Origin: a virus
DNA: 56,977 nt
Direction: 5' to 3' (one strand)
IMG/VR virus record: IMGVR_UViG_3300027906_004537
Span: 1-56,977 of that record
Under the pieces are notes generated by a model. The model did no database searches. It worked only from the letters and a program-made list of their open reading frames with translations, and was not told where the DNA came from. Shown here piece by piece: positions 25,031 through 33,601 of the stretch (the stretch's first letter is position 1; each line of letters starts with the position of its first letter). Both the position numbers and the translations under genes were made by a program.

Positions 25031-26137
25031 TTAGAAGCCCAGGTAGTGGTCGATGGCCAGCACGCCGAAGTCTTCAACCGAACGGTCGTAGATGCTGTAG
25101 AACTTGGGCTTGAGGAAGCCCAGCATCTTGTCGATTGAAATACCGGGCTTGCTGTCGTAGTCGAATTTCTTCTCGACCCACTCAGGGGTGCCAAGGTCGG
25201 CCATGCCGAGTGCTTGGGCGCCACACAGCAGCGTGCGAGTGCCGTTGATGAGACCGCCAGCGCCCCACTTGCTACCGTCAGCAGCACCAGCAGTGCTGTA
25301 CACCAGGCGGTGCTCGTGGATGATGGCGCCGTCGATGGTCACGGTGCCGCCAGTGAACCAGGGCGACTTCTGTCCATCCTTGGTGGCAACAGCGACAACG
25401 GCGCGCTGGTAGTCAGCGTCCTTCTTCAGCTGCGCCAGAGTGCCCGGCTGCACCAGCAGCACGTAATACTCTTTGCCACCAGCCATCAGAGGCTTGATGT
25501 AGTGGGTTTTGGCATAAGCCACGGCGTCCACAATCATCTTGTAGCTGGCGGTGTAGCCAGTGGTGATGGTGGTGGTATCGCCAGGCACCAGAGAGGTGCC
25601 GTTCCACGAACGATGACGCTTGGACGAGGGGGCAGACACGTCGGCGGCAAAGGACAAATTCGGGAACGGCGAACCGATACGCGGACGACCATCGCACTGG
25701 AATGCGTAGGACACGCCCGACAGAGTGAGCATTGCCAGCTGGTCGCAGCGGTTGCTGAGCCAGTAGGACAAGGTGCGCTTGGCCATTTCGCGGAAGTTGA
25801 TAACCGTCTTCTGCTCGGCCATCTTGCCCTTGGATTTGACCTGGTGGCTGATCTGGTCAATGTTGATGATCTGCTCGTAAGCAGTCATTTCTTCTTCATT
25901 GCCTTCGCGCTGGTCATCACCGATGACGCCATCCTCAACGAGGTCAGCGACCAGTTGCATGATTACCTGCTCACCCTTTTCAGTCTTGGTGAGTTCGGTA
26001 ATGCGCTGGATCATGGCGGACTCGCCCTTACCCAGGAATTTCTTGATGAACATCCCGTCGCGGGCGGCTTGCCATACGTCACGCGACCAGACGATTTTTT
26101 GCGAGCTGTTAAGCTTCGCGAAGTTGGTAACAGCCAT
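25031..26137 (-). CDS. Major capsid protein, N4-gp56 (DUF4043) family
   Basis: A 368-residue protein. The openings VWSRDVWQAARDGMFIKKFLGKGESAMIQ and ITELTKTEKGEQVIMQLVADL, and the C-terminal AQALGMADLGTPEWVEKKFDYDSKPGISIDKMLGF, are hallmarks of the N4-gp56-type capsid family with HK97 fold. AAGGAG lies before the ATG. The scaffold gene is immediately upstream and a late-promoter element lies about 200 bp before this gene, so it can be transcribed separately at high level. No N-terminal protease-processed region is obvious. Confidence 0.88.
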   Translation of the reverse strand: MAVTNFAKLNSSQKIVWSRDVWQAARDGMFIKKFLGKGESAMIQRITELTKTEKGEQVIMQLVADLVEDGVIGDDQREGNEEEMTAYEQIINIDQISHQVKSKGKMAEQKTVINFREMAKRTLSYWLSNRCDQLAMLTLSGVSYAFQCDGRPRIGSPFPNLSFAADVSAPSSKRHRSWNGTSLVPGDTTTITTGYTASYKMIVDAVAYAKTHYIKPLMAGGKEYYVLLVQPGTLAQLKKDADYQRAVVAVATKDGQKSPWFTGGTVTIDGAIIHEHRLVYSTAGAADGSKWGAGGLINGTRTLLCGAQALGMADLGTPEWVEKKFDYDSKPGISIDKMLGFLKPKFYSIYDRSVEDFGVLAIDHYLGF

Positions 26138-26297
26138 TGCTGTTCTCCTTTCGTCAATTGATATCGATGCGTGGGATGTATCGCCACCCGAGCGAAAACG
26201 GACGTTGAGGCGTGTCCGAAACGCTGCAGATTTACGCCCTGCCGGCGAGGAACGCTGTGACTCAGCGAGCGAGCATCAGAAGATGCGGGGTAAAACT

Positions 26298-26315
26298 GGT
26301 GGCCCGAAGGCCACC
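26298..26315 (-). promoter_or_regulatory. GC-rich hairpin in the capsid leader
   Basis: GGTGGCC-TTCG-GGCCACC read leftward, a 7-bp stem with an UUCG tetraloop, then AGTTTTAC. It lies in the 224-bp gap between scaffold and capsid, downstream of late element d, so it would be near the 5' end of the capsid mRNA, as a stabilising hairpin or weak terminator. Confidence 0.5.
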
Positions 26316-26338
26316 TAACTCATGGCTTACGTGAATGA

Positions 26339-26365
26339 GTGGATGTGACTGAACGCAGCTGTCAA
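26339..26365 (-). promoter_or_regulatory. Late promoter-like element, copy d
   Basis: Leftward TTG-N11-CAGTCACATCCAC with a consensus left box TTGACA that overlaps the scaffold stop codon. It faces the major capsid gene, giving it a promoter of its own. The last four bases of the block differ from most copies but match the rightward copy g. Confidence 0.6.
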
Positions 26366-27384
26366 CCCACGTAATCGCCGCGCGCTTTCTTTTTGTCAGC
26401 CTCGGACAGGTTGTCGTATTCATCTTCCGTCAAGGCGGCGAAGTCCGTCTTGGTTGCGCGCTCACCGGTACCACCATCACGCGGCGGGATCTTCTCGCGG
26501 CGCTCGTCGTTGCGCTTTAACTGCTCAAGACTGGGCTTGCCCTTCGACTTGTCGATCTTCTCGACCTCTGGCTCGGCATAGCGTGGCCCAATCTTGGCGG
26601 CCGCCTGCTCGATCGCCTTGTCCGGGCTGACGCCTTTGTTGATGTAGTAGTCGCGCCAGGCCACCACCTCTTCCAGCGCTTCAGGGTCATGGTCTGCGCC
26701 CTCTGGATTAAGAAATGGGTATGCCTCATAGGCCTTGGCTGCTGCAGTGCCGACAGCATCCTGTGCGCGCTGTGCCTCGGCTTCCGCTTCACGATCTGCT
26801 CGCTCCTTCTCGCGTTTGTTGAACAGCGCTTCAGCGCGCTCTTCGGCTTTGCGCTCAAGCTCGGCCTCCTTGGCCGCGTCAATCTCTTCCTGCAGGGCAT
26901 CAGCCTTATCGTCATCGCCCTCGTAAAGTGCTGCACGCATTTCCTTGCGCTTGGCCTTGAAGTCGAACGCCGGCGCTTCAGGCTCGGTCGGCTTTTCGGT
27001 ATCCGGCTTCACGCGCCCATTGGCACGGGCAAGCTCTTCTTCCAGCTTCAGCCGAGCAGCACGCTCTTGCTTAAGGCTTTCGTTCACTTCATTGAAGCGG
27101 GCGTGAGGCACCGACTTGGAGCGCTTGTCGTCATCACCGGCAAGCTCGGCCAGGGCGTCAGGGTCCAGGTCTTCTTCGGGCTCTGCTTCCGCGTCAGGCT
27201 CTTCCTCTTCGTCTTGCTCGTCGTCGTCATCGTCCGGCAGGTCGGGATCAACGTCATCGCCCCGATCTTCTTCCTCGTCGAACTCTTCGTCCTCTTCCTC
27301 TTCTTCCTCTTCCTCAATGTCCAGCTCGTCCAGCAGCAGGGATTCCAGCTCTTCGTCGATCATTTCCTGAGTTTTCTTGCTCAT
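26362..27384 (-). CDS. Scaffolding protein
   Basis: A 340-residue, highly charged protein: residues 8-80 are nearly all Asp/Glu, followed by long coiled-coil helices (NESLKQERAARLKLEEELAR; KADALQEEIDAAKEAELERKAEERAEALF) and a basic C-terminus (KGKPSLEQLKRNDERREK). Scaffolds of podoviruses have this acidic, helical make-up with a basic capsid-binding tail. It lies between portal and capsid genes, the usual place. The start MSKKTQEM at 27384 is used; the frame to 27540 has no support and would overlap the 57-residue gene. Confidence 0.75.
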   Translation of the reverse strand: MSKKTQEMIDEELESLLLDELDIEEEEEEEEDEEFDEEEDRGDDVDPDLPDDDDDEQDEEEEPDAEAEPEEDLDPDALAELAGDDDKRSKSVPHARFNEVNESLKQERAARLKLEEELARANGRVKPDTEKPTEPEAPAFDFKAKRKEMRAALYEGDDDKADALQEEIDAAKEAELERKAEERAEALFNKREKERADREAEAEAQRAQDAVGTAAAKAYEAYPFLNPEGADHDPEALEEVVAWRDYYINKGVSPDKAIEQAAAKIGPRYAEPEVEKIDKSKGKPSLEQLKRNDERREKIPPRDGGTGERATKTDFAALTEDEYDNLSEADKKKARGDYVG

Positions 27385-27407
27385 TGGGTCTGCCCCCTCG
27401 GTTGTGA

Positions 27408-27581
27408 TTACTTCTCGGCCAACGACTTCATGTCGGCCATCTTCTGTTTCGCCAAGGTGCGAACAGCAGCCATGCGCTTGGCATCGCCCTGGATCTTCCT
27501 GGCTTCCATCAACGTGCGCAGGTCGTCCTGTGCACGCCATTCCTTTTCTTCGCTCATCGCGGCTACGGCTCGGCTTTTCAT
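27408..27581 (-). CDS. Small helical protein between portal and scaffold
   Basis: A 57-residue, almost wholly helical, charged protein (starts MKSRAVAAMSEEKEWRAQDD, ends ADMKSLAEK). Its ATG overlaps the portal stop codon as ATGA, so it is translationally coupled. It was found by translating the gap by hand. Similar small genes occur at this spot in related phages. Role unknown; an assembly cofactor is possible. Confidence 0.65.
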   Translation of the reverse strand: MKSRAVAAMSEEKEWRAQDDLRTLMEARKIQGDAKRMAAVRTLAKQKMADMKSLAEK

Positions 27582-29707
27582 TGCATGACTTCCTCTATCT
27601 CGGGTGTGCGGATACCTTCGTTCAGCCCAACGCCCGGATTGGCGGGCGTGAGCGGATCAGTGTTGGTCGGTGCGAACTCGGCATTTGGCGCTGCGGCTGC
27701 CGGTGCGTCGTAGGTCGGCACGATGGGCGCGGCGTCTTTGTCTTGGTAGCCGGCAGACCGGAGCATGCTGTCGGCCAGCGGCGCGGTGGCCGGGTTCTGT
27801 GCAACCACGCTGGCGGACTGCATAGCGCTGTACTGGCTTTCCACTGCTTTGTTCACGCCCTCGTTCTCGGTCTTGATGCGCTTGGCCTGTTCGGTCAACG
27901 CCTGAGCCTGCAGCAGCATTACCCGAGCCTCGGTCATCGGGTCCGGCTTCTCCTGCATCTGCTTCTCCATGGCGTCGATCATTTCCTGCTTGTGCGCCAA
28001 GTTGGAGTAACGCAGCACGAACGACCACGGAATCGGGGCGCCCTTCTCCATCATTTCCATGACCTGCACGAATTGGCTGTTCTCGAACGTCACCTGCATG
28101 GGCTGCTCGGTCACCACCACGTCGTACTCGCCCAAGGTCAGGTTGTTCAGCACGCCTGAGCCGGTCGGGTAGTTGATGGGCATATCTTCGGTCACCTTGC
28201 GACCACGCTCGTCTGCCTTGGTGATGCGGAGAATGCGCGGCTCGTCATAGAACCGCTGGATGATTGAAAGCATGCGGCCGGCTAGCAGGTGGCGAGTGCG
28301 GGCCAGGTTGTCCAGCGGGACGGATAGCTGCTGCTGGGCGGCAAACTGACGGGACTGGATCGCGATACCTGATGTCTCTGCACCACTGTTGCCCTGCATG
28401 GCGTCGTTCACGCCAGTAGCCTGCTCCAGCAGCACGGCGCTACGCTCGACGATGCGGTCAAGGCCGGTCGGCACTTGGTTCGGCTGAATCTTGCGGGGCA
28501 TCTTGTCGGTTGGCGTGTCCTGCTTCAGCTCCAGGTGCAACCCAGTTTCTGCGCCGCGATCTTCAATCTCATCCGGCCGCATGTTGCTGATCGTGTTGGC
28601 CCAGGTGATCCAGCCGCTGTTACTGGTCGTGTTGACCGTGTGCAGGAACTGGTTCAGCGACTTATTTAGCATTTGCTGCGGGCCGATGGCGTTATCGACC
28701 AGACCACGGGTCACGCCGCGGCGGAAAAATGGGAAATACGGGATGATCGTAAAGTGGCTAAAGGGACTCCAGTCGTCGTGCAATAAGTGGTCCCGAGTAG
28801 TTACCGTCCAGCGCACGCGGTTAATACGTCGCTTGGTGCGGAAACCACCTGACGCCAGAATTTGAGCGATCTGATCTTCGCTCATACCTTCAATCATGCG
28901 AACGTCACCGGTGTCCGTCACGATGCAGTCGGCTTCTTCCTTGCGCCAGTATTGGCGGTCGATGATCCGGACACGCTTCACGCCGTCTTCCAGGGTGATC
29001 TCGCTCAGCCGGTTGCTATAACCGCTGTCGTCGTTACCGAACTTGTTGCGCTCTTCCTCGTCTTCATCATCACCAAAGTCGGCATCATCCTCGTTCGAGA
29101 CCTCCAGCTTGCGCCGCGCCTCGGTGCCGTAGTCGTCCTCCACTTCGTCCAGGGTCTTCCAGCGGGTGATCGTGACATCAGCCCACTTGTCAGGGTCGTA
29201 GGACTTGGCGTCTGGATCCGGGATAACGTCGAGCGGGTCCAGCGACTCAATGGCGATCTCGCCAAGCAGCGAGTCTTCATAGTTGACGGTAATCTCGAAG
29301 TAACCACGCTGCTGGATCAGACCATCCGCGTAAACGCCGGTCTCTTTCCAGTGCAGGTCGCAGTTGTCCGCAACCTGCATCGCCACCTTGGAAAGCGTCT
29401 CTGCCACTTCATCGGTCGCAGTTCCATTGCGCGGCTGAAACGCGATATCCATGCGGTTAGCAATCTGGTAACCAACGGCTGCGTTGATCTTGGGCAGTAT
29501 CTGGTTGAACTCGAAGCACGGCTTGCCCGCCTCAAGCAGGGCCTGACGGTCTTCTTCTGACCATTGCAGGCCGCCACCCAGGTACATGCCTTCGTTGACG
29601 CGCGCCTGGTGGCAGTAGTCCCGATGACCACGCTCGCGCCCGTACTCATATCGCTGCCAGTTCCGCTTGGCGATCTGGTGTTCGTCTGGCTTAGGGGTAT
29701 CGGTCAT
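27578..29707 (-). CDS. Portal protein, P22 gp1-like
   Basis: A 709-residue protein, close to the 725 residues of P22 gp1. The N-terminal NEGMYLGGGLQWSEEDRQALLEAG, FNQILPKINAAVGYQIANR and SLDPLDVIPDPDAKSYDPDKWADV are features of P22-type portals. The C-terminal third has the long barrel-like helices (VMLLQAQALTEQAKRIKTENEG). It forms the dodecameric ring through which DNA is packaged and ejected. The ATG at 29707 is taken, two bases after the terminase stop; a GTG at 29716 is an alternative. Acidic run (DDADFGDDEDEE) near residue 210. Confidence 0.9.
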   Translation of the reverse strand: MTDTPKPDEHQIAKRNWQRYEYGRERGHRDYCHQARVNEGMYLGGGLQWSEEDRQALLEAGKPCFEFNQILPKINAAVGYQIANRMDIAFQPRNGTATDEVAETLSKVAMQVADNCDLHWKETGVYADGLIQQRGYFEITVNYEDSLLGEIAIESLDPLDVIPDPDAKSYDPDKWADVTITRWKTLDEVEDDYGTEARRKLEVSNEDDADFGDDEDEEERNKFGNDDSGYSNRLSEITLEDGVKRVRIIDRQYWRKEEADCIVTDTGDVRMIEGMSEDQIAQILASGGFRTKRRINRVRWTVTTRDHLLHDDWSPFSHFTIIPYFPFFRRGVTRGLVDNAIGPQQMLNKSLNQFLHTVNTTSNSGWITWANTISNMRPDEIEDRGAETGLHLELKQDTPTDKMPRKIQPNQVPTGLDRIVERSAVLLEQATGVNDAMQGNSGAETSGIAIQSRQFAAQQQLSVPLDNLARTRHLLAGRMLSIIQRFYDEPRILRITKADERGRKVTEDMPINYPTGSGVLNNLTLGEYDVVVTEQPMQVTFENSQFVQVMEMMEKGAPIPWSFVLRYSNLAHKQEMIDAMEKQMQEKPDPMTEARVMLLQAQALTEQAKRIKTENEGVNKAVESQYSAMQSASVVAQNPATAPLADSMLRSAGYQDKDAAPIVPTYDAPAAAAPNAEFAPTNTDPLTPANPGVGLNEGIRTPEIEEVMQ

Positions 29708-29708
29708 A

Positions 29709-31247
29709 TCAGGCACTCATCGCTGATTTGCGGCGACGACTGCGCAGCAGCTTGGCGCGCCAGTCCTCGATGTGTTGGTCGTCTGCTGCTACTGGTGCGG
29801 CAAATGTCAGGGCCAGCGCATCACCGTCATCAGGTGAGCGGCCTAGCTCCTCCTTGATTTTTTCCTTCTCGATCAGCTTCAGCTGGCCGTTCGAGCTGTA
29901 CTTGTCGCGACTGGCGGAGGTCAGGTCGCCGTGCAGCTGGTCGTCGTCTGGAATGCTGGGAGTGATGTCGTCGCAGACCCACTCCCCCATATCGCCCCAC
30001 ATTTCGGCGCGCTTGTTGAAGTACTTGCGGTCATCGCTAGCACGGCCACCAAAGTTCACAGCGGTTACACGGTCGCCATAGCCGAGCTCTACAAGCCGGT
30101 CATAGATGCCAGCACCCAAGCCGCCGATGTCGATAAACATCATGCGGATCGTCTTGTCGTCGGTGAGCATCCGGGCTGCATGACCTGCAACGGCCATTGT
30201 GTCGCGCACGTCGATACGCTCAATGCCCCAGGCAACGCGGCCCTGGCGGTGGATGAACGTCGAGGTGTCCCCGCCGCGCGCCGGGTCGAGACCGACGACG
30301 TGGGCACCAATGCGCTGCATGTGCGCGGCGTTCTGCTTGCGGGCTTTCTGGACCTTGAGGGTATTGATCAGCGCTTTGTGGCCGACCTTGAGAAATGCCA
30401 TGTCAGGCGTGGCGGGATATTCCTGATTGAACCAGTCTTCATCGCCGGTGAAGTCGGAGGCGATCTTGGCCTGCCGCCAAGCCATCTGCTCCAGGCTTAG
30501 GTCGAAGGCTTCCATGTACTCACGGTCTTCTTCGCTCAGCTCGAAGTCGGCTGGCACCTCACGGCGGTACCCGGCCTCAACGAACCAGGGGATGAACACT
30601 GGCATGTAGTCGGTCTTGCCCGCGACGGCCATGGTCCACATGGAATGGAACATATTGCCCAGGCCATTAGCCGTGGTCTCCATGATCCCTTCAGTGCCAG
30701 GCTCAAGCGGTAGCGTCTGGCCCAGGCCAGCCATGATCTTCTCGGCGTTTGGCCAGAACGCGGCTTCAGATCCGTGCAGCAGCTGCACGGTGTCAGACCG
30801 ACCGGCATTCTTTGATCCAGCGGTGGCCACCCGGTAGTCGCTGCGCAGCCCGCCAAAGCTCAGGCTGTTGGCGCTATCGCTTTTCGACTTAGGCTTTAGG
30901 GTGGAATCAGCCAGCTCGTGGTACGTCTTCACCATGCCGAACAGGTTCTGCGTGGCGGCATCCATGTGCGTGATGATTTGGCAGCGCGTGCCGAAGGTGG
31001 TTGTCACCCGCTTATAGAAGCGCGCAGCAATGTAGGTCGAACAGCCTTGTTGGCGTCCCTTGAGCACCAGTGCACGCACCCAGCCCTTTGTGGCCTTCTG
31101 CTTTTCCAGTGCTGCGTGCAGGATGCGCTGTGTATCGTTCCACTCGAAGGCGACGATCTTGCCGGCCTTGGTCCTGATCTTCAGGTTGACGCGGCAATAC
31201 AGCTCGTCATCGTCGAGCAGCTTGGACAGCATGGCGTCAGCACTCAC
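29709..31247 (-). CDS. Terminase large subunit
   Basis: A 512-residue packaging motor, close to P22 gp2 (499). The N-terminal ATPase has an unusual Walker A region (VLKGRQQGCST near residue 55) and a Walker B-like LLHGSEAAFW region. The nuclease half shows the acidic metal sites: GLDPARGGD near 315, FIDIGGLGAGIYDRL near 370 and RSPDDGDALALTF near 475. The GTG at 31247 is chosen because AGGAG lies 8 bp upstream and it overlaps the stop of the 52-residue gene as GTGA; the frame to 31301 lacks support. Confidence 0.9.
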   Translation of the reverse strand: MSADAMLSKLLDDDELYCRVNLKIRTKAGKIVAFEWNDTQRILHAALEKQKATKGWVRALVLKGRQQGCSTYIAARFYKRVTTTFGTRCQIITHMDAATQNLFGMVKTYHELADSTLKPKSKSDSANSLSFGGLRSDYRVATAGSKNAGRSDTVQLLHGSEAAFWPNAEKIMAGLGQTLPLEPGTEGIMETTANGLGNMFHSMWTMAVAGKTDYMPVFIPWFVEAGYRREVPADFELSEEDREYMEAFDLSLEQMAWRQAKIASDFTGDEDWFNQEYPATPDMAFLKVGHKALINTLKVQKARKQNAAHMQRIGAHVVGLDPARGGDTSTFIHRQGRVAWGIERIDVRDTMAVAGHAARMLTDDKTIRMMFIDIGGLGAGIYDRLVELGYGDRVTAVNFGGRASDDRKYFNKRAEMWGDMGEWVCDDITPSIPDDDQLHGDLTSASRDKYSSNGQLKLIEKEKIKEELGRSPDDGDALALTFAAPVAADDQHIEDWRAKLLRSRRRKSAMSA

Positions 31248-31402
31248 GGCTGCAGCTCCTGCACGTACCAGTTCACCCGAGCGATGGCACTGACAACGCA
31301 ATCATGGCTACGCAGCGCATGCATACGGAAAGTCGCCCGGCGCCAAGTGGCTTCGAGCGTACAAGTACCGTCAGGGTTAGGTGTGCAATGCCAGTGAATC
31401 AT
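31244..31402 (-). CDS. Small protein upstream of the large terminase
   Basis: A 52-residue protein (MIHWHCTPNPDGTCTLEATW at the start, NWYVQELQP at the end). Its stop overlaps the terminase GTG. It is too short for routine detection but in frame, coupled and behind a late-promoter element (e). A clear Shine-Dalgarno is lacking. Function unknown. Confidence 0.55.
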   Translation of the reverse strand: MIHWHCTPNPDGTCTLEATWRRATFRMHALRSHDCVVSAIARVNWYVQELQP

Positions 31403-31432
31403 AGCGGCCCATCGCTGAATTGATGGTCATGA

Positions 31433-31459
31433 CGCTATGTGACTGAATTGGGGGTGCAA
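31433..31459 (-). promoter_or_regulatory. Late promoter-like element, copy e
   Basis: Leftward TTG-N11-CAGTCACATAGCG, full match in the 13-base block; left box TTGCAC. It lies 31 bp before the 52-residue gene and so before the large terminase, portal and scaffold. Confidence 0.65.
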
Positions 31460-31478
31460 GGCTGCGCTGTGCTATAAA
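31448..31478 (+). promoter_or_regulatory. Extended -10 promoter for the rightward moron
   Basis: TGC-TATAAA (31470-31478), an extended -10 element, with TTGGGG 19 bp upstream as a weak -35. It points at the gene starting at 31505 and overlaps late element e on the other strand. Confidence 0.5.
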
Positions 31479-31504
31479 TCTGAGCAGACATGGGAGCGCG
31501 CGCA

Positions 31505-32059
31505 ATGGAATTCAATACCACAGACGAGATACAGGCCTGGCTGAAGGAAATGGCCAAGTGCACGATTCTGACTTTTTCCCTACTAAGCAGCGGGGCGGCC
31601 CTCTACTCCAATATGCCGATGACGCCGGATCAGATGGGTACGACAATCAGCAGGCAAGATATGGTTTTCGGTGACGGCCCGTATCGCGTTGAGATATCCA
31701 CCCAGCCGACCGATGACACGCTAAACATCGAACTATCGCTCGAGAACAAGATGGTGATCTGGTGGGCGAACGCGAAGCTCCGGCGGAGCAAGGAAGTTAT
31801 TGGCGGGCATCCCGAGCTAATCAATGCTCTTGCGGACTTTGACTATGTAATGCGTGAGAACAAAGCGGATGGGATTCACACCGGCACATTCATCGTGCCG
31901 CTTCCTTCCGACCCTCTGCAGCTTCAAGAGCTATGCAAGATCGCCAACGCTCACGGCATCAGCTGGGCAGTTGAGGACGGTTCAGGTGTCATGCATGAGG
32001 GCAACTTCTTCATGGGCGGCGGAGCTCAACCCAGTTCCAAGCGTAAAGCGAACACTTAA
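31505..32059 (+). CDS. Rightward hypothetical moron
   Basis: A 184-residue protein with no recognised domain; starts MEFNTTDEIQAWLKEMAKCT and ends with a basic tail (PSSKRKANT). GAGCGCGCGCA precedes the ATG; a GTG/ATG frame to 31490 is less likely. It is the only rightward gene inside the packaging block, has its own extended -10 promoter and is convergent with the gene ending at 32056 (stop codons overlap). Such features fit a gene expressed in the lysogen. It shows alpha/beta character with no membrane segment. Confidence 0.6.
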   Translation: MEFNTTDEIQAWLKEMAKCTILTFSLLSSGAALYSNMPMTPDQMGTTISRQDMVFGDGPYRVEISTQPTDDTLNIELSLENKMVIWWANAKLRRSKEVIGGHPELINALADFDYVMRENKADGIHTGTFIVPLPSDPLQLQELCKIANAHGISWAVEDGSGVMHEGNFFMGGGAQPSSKRKANT

Positions 32060-32352
32060 GTCGACGTTAAGGTAAATATCTGCTCGCCATTCTCAGCCAG
32101 CACGCATATACGCATGTCATGGCACAACATCGACTGCAGATCCTCGATAAGCTGCTCCATGATGTGAAGTTCTTCGCCCTGATAGCTTCCGCCCAGCTTG
32201 CCCGCGATAATCGGCAGTGCCTCGCCCTCAACCCGAGAGGGAATGACAGAGCTGCAAAGACCGCTCTGCCTTCCGAGCAGCACTGACTTGGCGGCCTCCA
32301 GACACTTGTCGCAGTAAATATATTCGGTAACGAAAGATCCGCGCTCACTCAT
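32056..32352 (-). CDS. Small hypothetical protein with CxxC motif
   Basis: A 98-residue protein with YIYCDKCLEAAK near the N-terminus and four more cysteines; a zinc-binding knuckle is possible. The ATG at 32352 overlaps the small-terminase stop as TGATG, so translation is coupled. I have seen this type beside terminase genes in pseudomonad prophages. Function unknown. Confidence 0.6.
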   Translation of the reverse strand: MSERGSFVTEYIYCDKCLEAAKSVLLGRQSGLCSSVIPSRVEGEALPIIAGKLGGSYQGEELHIMEQLIEDLQSMLCHDMRICVLAENGEQIFTLTST

Positions 32353-32927
32353 CACTTATCCTCCATCAGCCGCTTCAACCGCTCTTCATAGGTCTCTTCG
32401 GCGTTCGTCTCGTCAAGGTTGTAGGCCTGGCGCTCCAGGGTGACAAGGTTCTTGGCCGCCGTGGTCAGGTCTCGGATGGTCGCCGCATGCGTGGGGAGCG
32501 AGACCGCCTTGTACAGCTTGTTGCGCCGCTGGTTGTTCTCATCCTCTTTGGTCTCTTCCTCGATAATGTTCTCAAGGTCTTCCCTGCCCTGCGCCGCCTC
32601 GATCAATTGCCCCATCAGCAGGCTAACTAGATCAGCAGCCGTTCGGATGTCTTTTCGGTGCGTTCGTACCACTGTAGCGCCCGTTACACCGGCCTGTTCG
32701 ACGACTTCACGGTCCTTCGTGTTGGGCTCTCGTACCTGCCCTCGTACCAACTCGTCTCGTACCTTGGCGCGGACAGCAGCGGTAAGGTCTTTCGTCCACC
32801 CTTCCGCCTTGGCTTTCTTGCGAATAGCACCCTCGGACACACCGTGCTTTTTCCCCAGCATCACATTGGAAAGCTGGTTGGCTCGATACTCGCACTCTAT
32901 AGCGTCCCAGTCTGTCGCATCAGCCAT
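32352..32927 (-). CDS. Terminase small subunit
   Basis: A 191-residue protein. The N-terminus holds a helix-turn-helix (DAIECEYRANQLSNVMLGKKHGVSEGAIRKKAKAEGW) for recognising the packaging site. The rest is helical, with charged coils (NIIEEETKEDENNQRRNKLYKAV and LERQAYNLDE) that can form the oligomer. It is separated from the large terminase by two genes, one of them rightward, which is unusual but fits an insertion. Assignment rests on the DNA-binding pattern and C-terminal family features. Confidence 0.75.
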   Translation of the reverse strand: MADATDWDAIECEYRANQLSNVMLGKKHGVSEGAIRKKAKAEGWTKDLTAAVRAKVRDELVRGQVREPNTKDREVVEQAGVTGATVVRTHRKDIRTAADLVSLLMGQLIEAAQGREDLENIIEEETKEDENNQRRNKLYKAVSLPTHAATIRDLTTAAKNLVTLERQAYNLDETNAEETYEERLKRLMEDK

Positions 32928-32930
32928 GGT

Positions 32931-33290
32931 TTACACCACCCTCATTCCAGCCCGACGCCCCTGAATAACCAGGCCACGCTGCTGCTCGATCAGGGCATCC
33001 ATGACCTTCAGGCCTTCGGCAACGATTTCGTCCATCACGTTCCATGGAGCGCTGGCCTTGCCCGACATCAGGGTTTCTTCGCTGCCGCCAGGGCGTGTTG
33101 CCACGATATTGATGGGCCAACGGGGGTGCTTGCCACCTACGCCTTTGAGCGGCTTCGACACATACAGACGATAGCTGCCCAGCATCTTCACCTCTTCCTC
33201 GTGGATCAGCAGGCGTTGCTGGGCGAATGTCTCGGGCACACTGGCGTTGAGGTATTTGGCCGCAATCGCTTCGATCTGGTCGAGTGTCAT
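32931..33290 (-). CDS. Hypothetical protein
   Basis: A 119-residue alpha/beta protein (starts MTLDQIEAIAAKYLNASV). No family recognised. It overlaps the upstream gene by an ATGA and lies 3 bp before the small terminase. It could be an accessory packaging protein. Confidence 0.55.
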   Translation of the reverse strand: MTLDQIEAIAAKYLNASVPETFAQQRLLIHEEEVKMLGSYRLYVSKPLKGVGGKHPRWPINIVATRPGGSEETLMSGKASAPWNVMDEIVAEGLKVMDALIEQQRGLVIQGRRAGMRVV

Positions 33291-33583
33291 GATGCCCCCC
33301 GCGCCGCTCTAGCGATTTCAATGACCTGCCGACGGTCTGCCTCAGCTTGTGCTGCTCGACGGGTGCGCCACAAATCTGTTTGTGTCCCAGCATACCCAGC
33401 GATCAGCGGGTGCATGCGATACGGGTGAACCATGCCAGGCTCTGGCTGGGGCTCTCGTTTGCTGCCTACCAGGTAAACCGACACCCCGTATGAGTTCATG
33501 GCAGTGCCACTCACTCGAGTAACGATGAATAGCGTGTGGCCGGCGCGAATCTCATCCGGCCGGTAAGTCTTGCGTTTCGACAT
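33287..33583 (-). CDS. Hypothetical basic protein
   Basis: A 98-residue basic protein (starts MSKRKTYRPDEIRAGHTLFIV; C-terminal RRAAQAEADRRQVIEIARAA). No family recognised. GGGGGCAGACC precedes the ATG. It follows the Rz gene in the lysis-packaging operon. Confidence 0.55.
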   Translation of the reverse strand: MSKRKTYRPDEIRAGHTLFIVTRVSGTAMNSYGVSVYLVGSKREPQPEPGMVHPYRMHPLIAGYAGTQTDLWRTRRAAQAEADRRQVIEIARAARGAS

Positions 33584-33601
33584 GGTCTGCCCCCTTGTCG
33601 G

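Noticed and set aside
26689-27588. Long open frame antisense to the scaffold gene
   Set aside because: Its hydrophobic, leucine/valine-rich translation is the mirror of the Glu/Asp/Lys-rich scaffold; a shadow frame.
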